From NCBI GenBank assembly GCA_019745415.1, contig JAIETF010000027.1, positions 1 to 63,971 on the forward strand: a stretch of 63,971 nt of DNA, read 5' to 3'. This stretch comes from Candidatus Obscuribacterales bacterium. Its GTDB lineage: Bacteria > Cyanobacteriota > Vampirovibrionia > Obscuribacterales > Obscuribacteraceae. The notes beneath the pieces were generated by a model. It had not been told where the DNA came from. It searched no databases and saw nothing but the letters and a program-made list of their open reading frames with translations. The stretch's first letter is position 1; the number at the start of each line of letters is the position of its first letter. Below, piece by piece: positions 16,409 through 25,502 of this stretch. Made by a program: the position numbers and the translations under genes.

Positions 16409-19090
16409 TTAGCGGCGAGCCTTCCTCTTGCGCTTCTTGGTCGCGGAAAGTTCCGTGACCTGGTCAGTGACAGCCGCCAGTTTCTCGGTCAGGCTCTTCA
16501 CCTGGGCGGCCAGGTCTTCGCCGGTTTGCGATGCTGTCACGCCCTTTTCACCTCCACCGTTGGGCTTGGCGCTCTCGCGAATGCCCTCGGCGGTTTCGGT
16601 GATCAGGCGGCGGATGCGCCCATCGTGCGAACTGCCCTTCAGTCGCTCCAGGACCGGCAACGAATCGGGGTTCTTGGCTTCGCCGATGGCTGACACCAGC
16701 GACATGCGCAGAGTGAATTGGCGGCCTTCCTCGGTTTCAGCCAGGTCGTGCAGAGCCTTGAGGGCTTCTTCCGACTTCTTGCTGCCGGCCAACTTGCCCA
16801 GGCAGGCGATTGCCGCAGGGCGAGCCAGCCAAGGCTTGCCGGCGCCGGCCAGGTCGGCAGCCAGGCTGACGGCGCGAGCGTCCTTCAACTCGGCCAGACC
16901 ATTGAGGGCGCCGATGGCGACGATGTCGTTCCACGACTGGTAACCCGTCGCCTTCTGCAATACTTCGAATGCGCCGTCGTACTGCGTGCGGCCCAGGGCA
17001 CTGGCAGCGTCGGCCAAAACGAACTGGCTCTTTTCTTTGCCACCGCTGACGATGGCAGCCAGAGCCTGACCGGCTTGCTGCGACTTGTAGTTGCCGAGAG
17101 CATTGACCACGGCTCGGCGCACCTTGGGCTGCTTGACCTTGATCAGGCTGAGCAGTCCGTCGCGAGCGGCATCGGTCTTCATGCCGCCGAGCGTGGCAGC
17201 GATTTCAGCGCTGACGCCCCAGAAGAAGTTGCTCTTGGCCGCCTTGACCAGCACTGGCACAACGTCGTCGCCGCCGAGCGCAGCCAGAGCTTGAGCGGCA
17301 TAGACGCGACCCATGACGGAGGGATCGTTCTGTACCTGATGTTTGAGCATGCCCTTGGGCACGTCCAGGGTCAGCTTCTTGAGCACCCAGTTGGTGGGGT
17401 CGAAGCGGAACATGACCGGTTTCTTGTCGAGAGAGAAGCTGAAGCTGTGTTCGGCGTCCTCCACGTCGACGACGACGACCTTGCGGCTGCCGTCGGCAAA
17501 GTCGAAGCTCAGCTCGATTGGCATCGAGAAGAGCCCGGTATCGCCGTCCACCTTCTGGGTCTGCTGCACCTTGACCGTAGCCATCTTCTGACGATCGTCA
17601 TAGCGATAGATCACCTTGTACTCAGGGAAGCCGGCGCCGAAGACCCACTGGTCGAAGAACTTGCGCAAGTTGCGACCGGTCACCTTTTCGAAGGCGCGAA
17701 TCAGGTCGAGGGTTTCGACCGGCTGGTACATGTTGTCGCGGTAGTAGGTCTGGATGCTCTTGTAGTAAGCCTCCGTGCCCACCAGGTAACGCAGCATGTG
17801 ACGCACCAGACCACCCTTTTGGTAGAGGTGACGGTCGAAGAGCTCGATGGGCTCTTTGTAGGTGTGGCAGACGATGGGACGACGGTAACGCGCGTCTTCG
17901 GCGAAGTAGGTGCGAGCCAGTCCGTAGACGTAGTGGTCGCGTGCCTTCTCGCCCCAGAGGTGTTCCACCGCTTCCACTTCACCATAGGTGGCACCGCCCT
18001 CGTTGAGCCAGCCATGAGCCCACTCGTTGCAGGTGGTCAGGTCGCCATTCCAGTGGTGATTGAGTTCGTGTGCATTGAGGCGCACTTCCGCCAGGCGCTG
18101 CTCTTCGCGTGTGCCGGCATCGCCCAAGATGCGGTCGGTCATGACCGTGATCGTGGTGTTTTCCATGCCGCCGAAGATGAAGTCTTGCACGAAAACCTGG
18201 GCATACTTGTACGACCAAGGGTATTCCACGCCGTAGAGACGTGAGTAGAGTGCCACCAGGTCGGCAGTGCCCTTGAAATACTCGCGTGCGCGCTCGAGCA
18301 GGGACGGATGCACGTAGGCTTCCACCTTGAGGTCACCGTGCTTCTCTTCCAGCTTGACGAACTCGCCCACAGCCAGCGCCATCAGATAGCAGGAGTGCGG
18401 CTTGTCGAGGTGCCAGTGGAAAGTGCGGCTGCCGTCGGAGTTGTCCTTTTCGGACAGCAAGGCGCCGTTGGAGAGTCCGGTGAAGCCCTTCGGCACGGTG
18501 ACGATGACTTCGGAAGTCATCTTGTGGTTGGGATGGTCGGCCTCGGCCACCGGGAACCAGTGGTGCGAGTCGTCATCCTGACCCTGGGTCCATACCTGGT
18601 AAGGCTTGTCGGTGTAGAAAGGTGTGGGACCGGTGAAGTAGATGCCCAGCTTGGGCGACACGGTCCGGTAGGTCAGTTCGATGGTGAGGGAATCGCTGTC
18701 GAGGGCTTGGGCGAGGTGCACGAGCACTCCCTTTTCCAGCTCCTCGAATTTGAGATTCTTCCCACCGGCTGTCGCCTTCTCGATCTTGAGGTCTTCGGCG
18801 GCGAAGAAGATCGACTTGATGGGTTTGTTGATCGGCCGCACCGTGGTGAGGCACTGACCGCTCATCGTCTTCTTGACCGGGTCGACATTGAGAATCAGTT
18901 TGACATGCTCGACATTGACGGTCATGTCGGGCGCGTAGCGCTTCTTAGTGCCAGGCAGAGCGAAGGGCTTGCGCCCATCGGCTTTGGCTGCCTGGTTGGA
19001 GAGATGACGCCACCAGTGCATGTGACCGCAGCAGGCGGCGTGCTCGCTCAGATTACCGGCGAGCTCGGCAAAAGTTGCCGTTTGAGCCAT
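16409..19090 (-). CDS. M1 family aminopeptidase with C-terminal HEAT-like region
   Basis: 893 residues. Zinc aminopeptidase of the gluzincin family. Seen: GGMEN exopeptidase motif (307-311), HELNH (341-345) and, exactly 18 residues on, the third ligand Glu364 in NEGGATYGE. A tyrosine in the YQKGGLV region follows. The C-terminal part (about 590-850) is a run of Ala/Leu-rich helical pairs that look like HEAT or PBS repeats instead of the usual ERAP-type domain. The last 40 residues form a coiled coil and a Lys/Arg-rich tail. The frame is open 52 codons upstream, but AAGGAA lies before the ATG at 19090 and the upstream part is unlike the family. Confidence 0.93.
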   Translation of the reverse strand: MAQTATFAELAGNLSEHAACCGHMHWWRHLSNQAAKADGRKPFALPGTKKRYAPDMTVNVEHVKLILNVDPVKKTMSGQCLTTVRPINKPIKSIFFAAEDLKIEKATAGGKNLKFEELEKGVLVHLAQALDSDSLTIELTYRTVSPKLGIYFTGPTPFYTDKPYQVWTQGQDDDSHHWFPVAEADHPNHKMTSEVIVTVPKGFTGLSNGALLSEKDNSDGSRTFHWHLDKPHSCYLMALAVGEFVKLEEKHGDLKVEAYVHPSLLERAREYFKGTADLVALYSRLYGVEYPWSYKYAQVFVQDFIFGGMENTTITVMTDRILGDAGTREEQRLAEVRLNAHELNHHWNGDLTTCNEWAHGWLNEGGATYGEVEAVEHLWGEKARDHYVYGLARTYFAEDARYRRPIVCHTYKEPIELFDRHLYQKGGLVRHMLRYLVGTEAYYKSIQTYYRDNMYQPVETLDLIRAFEKVTGRNLRKFFDQWVFGAGFPEYKVIYRYDDRQKMATVKVQQTQKVDGDTGLFSMPIELSFDFADGSRKVVVVDVEDAEHSFSFSLDKKPVMFRFDPTNWVLKKLTLDVPKGMLKHQVQNDPSVMGRVYAAQALAALGGDDVVPVLVKAAKSNFFWGVSAEIAATLGGMKTDAARDGLLSLIKVKQPKVRRAVVNALGNYKSQQAGQALAAIVSGGKEKSQFVLADAASALGRTQYDGAFEVLQKATGYQSWNDIVAIGALNGLAELKDARAVSLAADLAGAGKPWLARPAAIACLGKLAGSKKSEEALKALHDLAETEEGRQFTLRMSLVSAIGEAKNPDSLPVLERLKGSSHDGRIRRLITETAEGIRESAKPNGGGEKGVTASQTGEDLAAQVKSLTEKLAAVTDQVTELSATKKRKRKARR

Positions 19091-19702
19091 GATGTTTTCC
19101 TTGTCTTTCCGAGCCAAACTTGCACCACAGCGTTGGTCTGCAACAATCCAACCGCCTGGAATAGGCAGTTCGTTGTCGGGGATAGTTGCTGCTAGTGGTT
19201 TATGGTCGCTCGAATGAAAAAGTTGGATTGAAGAAGATTTTGACAACCCTTTGAACCTAATGAGCTATACGGCTCATCTACAAGCGCGTGCGGATTACAT
19301 CTTTCTCTTATTCTTGACAAGAGAATGAAGAAGCTCATGGAGCAAGAACCTTATCTGCTGCTAATTTCTAAAACATTATTCAGGAGGGTTTGCGTCGCGT
19401 GCGCTAACTGTTGCAAGCGAAGCTGCGCGAATCTGCTGAGAGAGTGAGCCAATCTCGCAAAGCTAAGACTCGGGTTCGCTTTAGTTCTTGGGCAGGAAAT
19501 TATTTAAGACTAAGACAGGTTCTTTGAATCAAGAATTTATTTGCTCCCTGATTAGTCTTTTGTTTAAGCATAGGTCTAACTACTTCTTCCCCGACATCGT
19601 CCTGAAACTCCAAGAAAACCAATAGGTAACAAACCTGACCATTTTCTCTCAGCCTGATGGGCTGAAGATGACTGCCGGGTGATTGAAATGGAGCTTCAGG
19701 TC
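19091..19702. other. Intergenic region upstream of the M1 peptidase gene
   Basis: About 600 bases without a supported gene. It contains inverted arms AAGACTAA (19506-19513 region) and TTAGTCTT (19553-19560 region) some 40 bases apart, a GCGCTAA heptamer at 19401, two CTAAGAC heptamers (19463 and 19510) and TTGACA at about 19314. It is likely to hold the promoter and a long leader for the minus-strand operon 19090-14120. Confidence 0.5.
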
Positions 19703-20056
19703 TTAGGAGCGGTTGTAGTCATCTTCGAAGCGGACTATGTCTTCTTCGGGGAAGGCGTCGCCTGTCTGCACTTCGATAAACTCGAGAGGGCTATCGCCCG
19801 TGCAGGCGATGCGATGTCTGGTACCGCGTTTTACAAAAATGTGGCGCCCGTATTCAACACGAATTGTTTCATCATCGAGCGTGACCTCGCCGACGCCTGC
19901 AACAATCACCCAATGTTCATCGCGGTGTTTGTGGCTTTGCAAACTCAGTCTCTGCCCAGGATTCACCACTAGTCGTTTCACTTTGGTGTTGTCTTGGTCG
20001 ACAAGCACATAAAAGGCTCCCCAAGGGCGTACTTCGTCTTTGGATGATGGGCTCAT
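19703..20056 (-). CDS. Cupin, phosphomannose isomerase type II-like
   Basis: 117 residues, a single cupin domain that matches the C-terminal isomerase domain of bifunctional GDP-mannose pyrophosphorylase/mannose-6-phosphate isomerase proteins (AlgA/ManC). Seen: RPWG at the start, then QRLSLQSHKHRDEHW with the metal-binding His, His and Glu residues, then GEVTLDDE and the second cupin motif ending in H (GTRHRI). The C-terminal FIEVQTGD is typical. Stand-alone forms may isomerise mannose-6-phosphate or other sugar phosphates. I chose the ATG at 20056 because GAGGA lies nine bases upstream; the frame continues 23 codons further. Confidence 0.9.
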   Translation of the reverse strand: MSPSSKDEVRPWGAFYVLVDQDNTKVKRLVVNPGQRLSLQSHKHRDEHWVIVAGVGEVTLDDETIRVEYGRHIFVKRGTRHRIACTGDSPLEFIEVQTGDAFPEEDIVRFEDDYNRS

Positions 20057-20229
20057 GGCAGGGTTTCCTCGCAAGGTGATGACCATATCGTAGCACTGTA
20101 GGGGACAGTGGCATCCGCTAAGCATCTGTCAAGAGATGCTGCGGGTTTCGCGTGTCCGAGTAATTGACCCTATCTCAAACCAAGTGTCGCTTTCGTGCTT
20201 GCCAGACGAAGGCGATGGAGGACTTCAAC

Positions 20230-21621
20230 ATGAACGCAACTGTCTTTCCCAGCCTGGTTCACGATGCTTCCGCCGTTCCGCAGGCCAAGAACATCGAACT
20301 GGGTAAACTGATCCGTACTGCCTATACTCTCGACGACCTGGAAGCGATTCGCAAGGCTCTTGTTGCCAACAAGACGCTGTTTCTGCGCCGCTACAGCTCG
20401 GGAGGTCACTCTGCCGTCACCGTCGTGGAAGGTGACGACCGCACCCTGGAAGCAGCCATCGATGGCTTGCTGATGTTCCACTGGGACCGCGACAACATCA
20501 TGCAGACCCTGGCCGAGCTGCGACTGGCCGAGGATCCTGCTCTGAACGCCGGCCTGAATGTTCCTGCCGACGCCTGGCGTCGCGGGCTCATGGCCAGCCT
20601 CATCCACCACAAGAAGCGCGAATTCCGTTTCATGGACATCATCACGGACCGCGCTTCCGGACTGCCGCACGACTATATGCGCCGTCCGCATATCCGCTAC
20701 AACCCCATCTCCCTCGAGGAAGTGGGTGACCCTTGGGGTCATGGACAGAACGATTCGCTGTCGTTCGTCAACTTCATGACCTATTACACGCTCAACACCG
20801 GGCGTCTCAGCCTCTCCGACAGCAACACCGCCGACCTGGTCAACTCCTTCGGCGCGATTCTGCATGCCTTCTTCTGGAAGGTCAATGTTTGGCAGGACCG
20901 CGACCTGGGAGCCTGGGAAGACTGCGTCGGCGTGCACTGGTCTTCTGTGGCCTGCGCTCTGGTCAGTCTGCGTGAGCAGCTCGCCTACATGGAGCGCAAC
21001 GGCGGCAGCTTTGTCACCGTTCGCGAAGGTCAGGAACTGCGGGTGGACACCAAGGGTCTGCGCGAGCTGATCGGAAAGTGCGAAGCCAAGCTGCGGGAAC
21101 TCGGCACCAACGAGTTCGTCGAAGCTTCGGGCTATGTTCGCACGGCCGACCTGGCGCAGATCAATCCCATGCTGCTGGCGGCTTTCAGCGGTAAGCCCAT
21201 CCTCGACGACGCCAACACGGTGGCTGTGCTGGAGAGCATCGAGCGCACGCTGATGAGCCCCATCGGTGTGCGTCGCTATCTGCAGGACCGTTGGGATGGT
21301 CGCATCAACCGCGACGACCTTGCCCCTGGCGAGGAAGCGCAGTGGTGCCATGGTTCGCCGCAGATGTCCTACATCTGGGGTGATCTCTATCAGCGCACCG
21401 GCGATGAGCGTTACTTCGAAAAGCAGGTCTTCCACTTCAACCGCGCCCTGGCTTCGGTCAGCCCGCGCTGGTTGATGCCGGAAGCCTGGATCATCGACCA
21501 GCAGAGTCGGCAGTGGGTGCCCGATGCCAACGAACCGTTGGCCTGGGCGCAGTCGATGCTGGCTCTGTCTCTGGTGCAGATGAAGGCCAGTCTCAGCAAG
21601 CGCGCCGCCAGCGGCCGCTGA
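20230..21621 (+). CDS. GH15/phosphorylase-kinase-like (alpha/alpha) barrel protein
   Basis: 463 residues, cytoplasmic. The sequence has the spacing of glucoamylase-like and phosphorylase kinase alpha/beta-type proteins: the block DPWGHGQNDSLSF (about 171-183), a WQDRDLGAWEDCVGVHWSS block (about 222-240), the R-Y-L segment before a long acidic loop, and the final EPLAWAQSMLALSLVQM helix. Such proteins in bacteria hydrolyse or bind alpha-glucans. Whether the two catalytic glutamates are present cannot be judged by eye. GGAGG lies six bases before the ATG at 20230, which decides the start over an upstream ATG. A hairpin follows at 21630. Confidence 0.75.
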   Translation: MNATVFPSLVHDASAVPQAKNIELGKLIRTAYTLDDLEAIRKALVANKTLFLRRYSSGGHSAVTVVEGDDRTLEAAIDGLLMFHWDRDNIMQTLAELRLAEDPALNAGLNVPADAWRRGLMASLIHHKKREFRFMDIITDRASGLPHDYMRRPHIRYNPISLEEVGDPWGHGQNDSLSFVNFMTYYTLNTGRLSLSDSNTADLVNSFGAILHAFFWKVNVWQDRDLGAWEDCVGVHWSSVACALVSLREQLAYMERNGGSFVTVREGQELRVDTKGLRELIGKCEAKLRELGTNEFVEASGYVRTADLAQINPMLLAAFSGKPILDDANTVAVLESIERTLMSPIGVRRYLQDRWDGRINRDDLAPGEEAQWCHGSPQMSYIWGDLYQRTGDERYFEKQVFHFNRALASVSPRWLMPEAWIIDQQSRQWVPDANEPLAWAQSMLALSLVQMKASLSKRAASGR

Positions 21622-21629
21622 AGTTGGGG

Positions 21630-21680
21630 GAGCGGCGGCTGCGAGTCAGTCTGATACTGCCTTAGCAGTCGCCGCTCTTT
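21630..21680 (+). terminator. Terminator or attenuator after the GH15-like gene
   Basis: GAGCGGCG.CTGC (21630-21642) pairs with GCAG.CGCCGCTC (21665-21677) around a 22-base loop, followed by TTTCTTCTCT. It lies 24 bp before the next start codon, so it may only partly stop transcription into the site-2 protease gene. Confidence 0.6.
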
Positions 21681-21700
21681 CTTCTCTGGAGGAAAGTAGA

Positions 21701-22399
21701 ATGAACAAATCCAGTCTAATCTGGAAGATGGCGATGCTGGCTTTCAGCCTTGCCATCTGGTCTTTCTTCATGGGTTCATGGACCATGGGTCTGGGTGTGA
21801 TTGCCTTGATCACCGTTCATGAAGTCGGACACATGATCGCTGCCCGTCGGCTTGGGCTCAAGGCTTCGCTGCCTGAGTTCACTCCGGTTGGTGCTTTTGT
21901 GGAAGTGTCTGGAGTGAAGTCACTCGCAGACGAGACCTATATCAAGCTTGCCGGACCTCTCGTGGGCGGCTTGGCCAGCATTGCCACCATGGCGGTTGGT
22001 TTCTGGCTGTCTCTGCCCGCTATGTTCGAGGTCGGGCTGTTTGGTGTGTTTCTCAACCTGGTCAACCTCATTCCCTTGGATCCGCTGGACGGTGGCGCCC
22101 TGGGTCAGAGTTTCGGGCGTTTCGCCTGGATCTTCGGTGCCCTGGTGTTTGCGATCGTTTTCTGGATGCTATACCAGGTCAGTGCCTTCAATCTGGTGTT
22201 TGGGGCGGTAATCGCTCTTGGTGCACTGCAGTCGATTGCGGTTCGCAACCAGGCGCGCAAGCTGGACCCGGCCTACTTTGCAGGCAGCTGGCGCTTTTCA
22301 CATTTCTTCTTCTATCTGCTCACCGGTGCTGCTCTCTATGCGATTTACGCCAGTCCGGCTCTTGCCGTCAACTTGGCTATCTTGCTGGGGGCTCGCTGA
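21701..22399 (+). CDS. Site-2 protease family (M50) intramembrane metalloprotease
   Basis: 232 residues with about six membrane helices. HEVGH (40-44) gives two zinc ligands and the catalytic Glu. The second signature NLIPLDPLDGG (122-132) provides the third ligand Asp. Between them lies the family's AGPLVGG segment (84-90). There is no PDZ or CBS domain, so this is the minimal form. Family members cleave membrane-anchored regulators such as anti-sigma factors; no such partner is adjacent. GGAGG lies about eight bases before the ATG. A terminator-like hairpin follows at 22417. Confidence 0.9.
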   Translation: MNKSSLIWKMAMLAFSLAIWSFFMGSWTMGLGVIALITVHEVGHMIAARRLGLKASLPEFTPVGAFVEVSGVKSLADETYIKLAGPLVGGLASIATMAVGFWLSLPAMFEVGLFGVFLNLVNLIPLDPLDGGALGQSFGRFAWIFGALVFAIVFWMLYQVSAFNLVFGAVIALGALQSIAVRNQARKLDPAYFAGSWRFSHFFFYLLTGAALYAIYASPALAVNLAILLGAR

Positions 22400-22416
22400 A
22401 GAGTTAGTCCACGATT

Positions 22417-22475
22417 CGCCGCTCTCGATTCAACCACGATTCGAGGGCGGCGCATCTTTCTTTCTAATTTGTTTT
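22417..22475 (+). terminator. Terminator after the site-2 protease gene
   Basis: CGCCGC.CTCGA (22417-22428) pairs with TCGAG.GCGGCG (22441-22452) with one mismatch; T-rich sequence with a TTTTTTT run follows by 22480. Confidence 0.65.
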
Positions 22476-22652
22476 TTTATTCTTAGCTACTATACTAAAT
22501 CGTGCAAAGCGCCATGTCAGACAAGCCACCTCGTTGCAGGTCTTCTCTTTTCGCTCAGTATTGGCATACACGTTTTAGTGTATGCAGTTCCGTCAATTTA
22601 CAGTTTTCAGCCAGCTCTTCTAAGATCGATATAGATGCATGGGGGCAGGTTT

Positions 22653-22901
22653 ATGGACGGAATACTATTAGCCTTACTGGAAGCAATCGGATGCGCATTT
22701 CTGCTCTCTTGGTTGATGAACTTTGCCTGTTCAATTATTGCCTTGATATTTCTTGGTGATGGCGGCGGTTTCTCACCGCTTAAACAGTTCGTTCCAGAGC
22801 TTCGCGCCCTGACTGTTTATTCTGTGGTCACCTTTGTTGCTATGCACTTTTGCTCGCAATTTTCGCATGTGAGAATTGCATTGATGGGTTTTTATATTTG
22901 A
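22653..22901 (+). CDS. Possible small membrane protein
   Basis: 82 residues with two hydrophobic segments (about 3-32 and 50-68) and a Gly-rich turn (LGDGGGF). No family recognised. A GGGGGCAGG stretch precedes the ATG at 22653 but the spacing is poor; an alternative ATG lies 18 bases upstream at 22635. It is isolated between a terminator and a long leader region, so it may be real but is weakly supported. Confidence 0.42.
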   Translation: MDGILLALLEAIGCAFLLSWLMNFACSIIALIFLGDGGGFSPLKQFVPELRALTVYSVVTFVAMHFCSQFSHVRIALMGFYI

Positions 22902-23342
22902 AGGCCGCCTAGAGATGCTAGGGCAAATTCTGGGTCTAGCGTAGCTTAACTAGCACCAGAAAAGTGGTTTGGTATTTTCTGAGTAGAGACTAAGATAGGC
23001 TTTCGCTAATTGAAACTCTTCTCTGCAAAGGGTTTCGCGCCCTTGTCTCGCGAAAGATTCAAATCTTACAACCAATTAAAAAGATAAAGAACGCAGCAAT
23101 TGTGGTTGTCTCCGGTGTTCCTTGCGTAGGCTCAAGGTCCACCGTTTTTTCCGACTTTGAGCTGAACAACCAAACTTAAACCCCTGCACATCTACCAGAG
23201 CACTACACCTGCAAGTTCAGCAGCCGGTGTAGCAGATGTGTTGGTTAAGTCGGGCGTGGTCAACATCCTGCATACAGCGCTCTAGTGTATTTCCTCGAAC
23301 TGAAAGAGGACTAGGCAGGAACAACCCTTGCATGAGGGAAAT
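22902..23342. other. Long leader region of the four-repeat membrane protein gene
   Basis: About 440 bases without a gene. It contains a long imperfect hairpin (23174-23250, listed separately) and a CTAAGAT element at 22990. I could not assign promoter boxes. Confidence 0.5.
23174..23250 (+). promoter_or_regulatory. Long hairpin in the 5' leader
   Basis: ACTTAA, CACATCT and CTACACC on the left (23174-23209) pair in order with GGTGTAG (23226-23232), AGATGTG (23234-23240) and TTGGTTAAGT (23241-23250). This gives an extended stem with small internal loops and a 16-base terminal loop. No U-tract follows, so it is not a terminator. It lies 93 bp before the start codon at 23343 and could be a regulatory leader or a small RNA. 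Confidence 0.45.
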
Positions 23343-25298
23343 ATGAGCAATCAAGAAAACGAAAGCTTGCAATCGAAATTGAAGGCAGTGGGCAACAATC
23401 CGCTTGCCTGGCTGGCCATTCTCATCGCACTGGTGGCGATGTCGTTTATCAAACCGGCGAAGTGGCTGACCAAGGAAGCGTACACCAAAGCCGGTGCGCT
23501 CTCATGGCTCTTTGGCGCCGGTCTGTCTGTGGCAGCCGGCATCGCCGTCGGCCATCATCTGGGCTGGCAGCTTGGTCTAGAACTCCTCTGGTGGCTGCCC
23601 TTCGGTCTTCTCTCACTGTTCGCTACCTACTACTATGTTTACCCGCTCACCTATCTGGCCCTCTTCCAGTGGTCATTCAAGGTGGGGCGTAAGCTTTGGG
23701 ACCGTGTGCCGCAGGCCGGCGAGCGAACCGCCAACAAGTATGGCTTTTCTCCCTGGCTCTCCAATCTGCTGGTCAAACTCGCCCATGTGGTAGCGACAAT
23801 TGCTGCCGTGGTGCTTTTCTTCAATCTGGCTTCGGGAATTCAGACCAAGCTGGGTTGGGACAGCGGATTCTTCTGGTTGGTGGGTTGGGCTCTTTCCATC
23901 GCCGGTGCGGGTATCCTCTCCTTTATCGCCGGCGCTCTGGCCAACCTGCTTATTTCTCAGGCTGGTGTGCCCTTCATTGCCCTCGCCGGTGGTGGCTACC
24001 TGGCCCATCACTATACCTCCGCTCTTGAGTCGGTTTCGGGCAGTTACGGGCTTCCTTCCTGGACGGTCTGGGCTATGCAGGCCGCTGTGGTGATCGTCTT
24101 CGTCGCCTACATCTTCCCCGTTGCTCATCTCTTCCTCACCCGCATCCTGCGCCCTATTGGTGAGCTGATCGACAGCCTGCTGCGCAATTTCTTCAAGACC
24201 TTCGGCGATCTGCTCGAAACCGCCTATGCCGACCGTGACAATAACTATGTCGGCTTGCTCAAACAGACGGGCAACATTGCCCTGGCTGGTGCAGTCGGCT
24301 ACGCCACCTGGGGTTATTTGGGCGGCGAGGGTTACACCCTGGTGCCCAGCGTCCTGGCCACCAGCCTGGCGGTGCTTGCCTCTTATCTGATCATCGGCGG
24401 TGCCCTCACCGTCTGTGAGTTCGGTGTGCTTGCCTTCCTCGGCAACCTGGCCGGTGTCGTCTACCTGGTGGGCTTCAATAGCACGGTAAATGGCTATCTG
24501 CTTTCCTACATCGGCGAGTTTGGATTGGTCTTGCGCCTCGTGATCGGCGTAGTCAGCATGCTCTTGGTGTCGCTGATTGTCTATCCTGTTGTCTACAATC
24601 TGGCGCGCGCGGTTCTGCGACCGCTGCTGGCCGGCTGGCTTGGTCCGTTCTTGGTGAGCACCTATCGCACGCTCGCCGACGAGATCTTCAGTGCCTTCTC
24701 GCGCACCTATGGAGACAACACCTGCTATGCGCCCTTCTTCGCTCACGTCACCAACTTGGCTGCTACCGCTGCCACGGTTGTCGGTGTTGCTAAGCTGATG
24801 GCATTGCTCTCCTTCACCCCTGTGACTTCACTGACCACGGTGGTGCTGGTGTCGGTCTCGGTCTACCTCTTGGGCGGCAAGCTTTTGGCTCGGTACCAGA
24901 ACTCCTTGATCGGCACGCTCGTGGCTATTTCGGTCGGTCTCTACGCCGGCGTGGCTGCTTACGATCACTTCGCCGAGAGCTATTGGTGGGGTATCGCTGG
25001 TTTCGTGGCGGCGGCACTCGCTACGGGCTTCATCGGTTTCCCTCTGGTCTACGTGGTGGCGCGTGCCGTGCTCAATGCCGTGCGCGTGGATGCTTGGCTG
25101 GCGCCCTTGGTCATCGGTGTCCACAACTTCTTCTTCGGCTTCGTGGAAGCCTTCTGGAATATGGTGGTGCGCGCCTATCGTGCCATCGAAGCCTCGATGC
25201 TGCCCTACTGGCGTCGTGCTTCTCAGATGGTCGATGAAGCCTGGGATGCCGCCATGACTGTGGTGCGTCATGTCTTCGGCTCGAAAGACGACAAGTAA
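23343..25298 (+). CDS. Large membrane protein made of four internal repeats
   Basis: 651 residues with many membrane helices; no family recognised. A motif of the form (Y/F)P(V/L)xxxxxxxxL recurs with its proline at about residues 101, 259, 415 and 567, a spacing of 158, 156 and 152. Copies 3 and 4 are clearest: YPVVYNLARAVL and FPLVYVVARAVL. Each is followed by an amphipathic stretch (for example GWLGPFLVSTYRTL and AWLAPLVIGVHNFF) and then a new pair of helices. The C-terminus (about 612-651) is charged and cytoplasmic-looking. GAGGGAAAT precedes the ATG at 23343. A strong terminator follows. It may be a transporter or an envelope-organising protein. Confidence 0.78.
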   Translation: MSNQENESLQSKLKAVGNNPLAWLAILIALVAMSFIKPAKWLTKEAYTKAGALSWLFGAGLSVAAGIAVGHHLGWQLGLELLWWLPFGLLSLFATYYYVYPLTYLALFQWSFKVGRKLWDRVPQAGERTANKYGFSPWLSNLLVKLAHVVATIAAVVLFFNLASGIQTKLGWDSGFFWLVGWALSIAGAGILSFIAGALANLLISQAGVPFIALAGGGYLAHHYTSALESVSGSYGLPSWTVWAMQAAVVIVFVAYIFPVAHLFLTRILRPIGELIDSLLRNFFKTFGDLLETAYADRDNNYVGLLKQTGNIALAGAVGYATWGYLGGEGYTLVPSVLATSLAVLASYLIIGGALTVCEFGVLAFLGNLAGVVYLVGFNSTVNGYLLSYIGEFGLVLRLVIGVVSMLLVSLIVYPVVYNLARAVLRPLLAGWLGPFLVSTYRTLADEIFSAFSRTYGDNTCYAPFFAHVTNLAATAATVVGVAKLMALLSFTPVTSLTTVVLVSVSVYLLGGKLLARYQNSLIGTLVAISVGLYAGVAAYDHFAESYWWGIAGFVAAALATGFIGFPLVYVVARAVLNAVRVDAWLAPLVIGVHNFFFGFVEAFWNMVVRAYRAIEASMLPYWRRASQMVDEAWDAAMTVVRHVFGSKDDK

Positions 25299-25320
25299 GT
25301 CTTTGCCTTGACCTGACTGC

Positions 25321-25357
25321 GGGGGAGGAGTGCCTTCTGGCGCTCCTCCCCTCTTTT
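25321..25357 (+). terminator. Strong rho-independent terminator
   Basis: GGGGAGGAG.GCC (25322-25334) pairs with GGC.CTCCTCCCC (25339-25351) around a TTCT loop, then TCTTTT. It lies 23 bp after the stop of the four-repeat membrane protein gene. Confidence 0.88.
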
Positions 25358-25502
25358 GCTGCTTTTCCCATTTTCTGCTGATTTTTGTACTTTAAGTCCC
25401 TCAAGTGACTTTAGGAAATTAAGCGACCTAATCAGCTTTTTGTACTTTAAGTACTTTTTCTGGTTTTTTCTAAGTTTCGAGCTCCTTTCCTGCTTTGTTT
25501 AT

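Noticed and set aside
16718..19195. Two long plus-strand frames opposite the M1 aminopeptidase gene
   Set aside because: They are antisense to a gene with an exact HExxH-x18-E motif. No start signal is seen.
23673..24746. Minus-strand frame opposite the four-repeat membrane protein gene
   Set aside because: Antisense shadow of a well-supported gene; composition is typical of reverse-complement reading.
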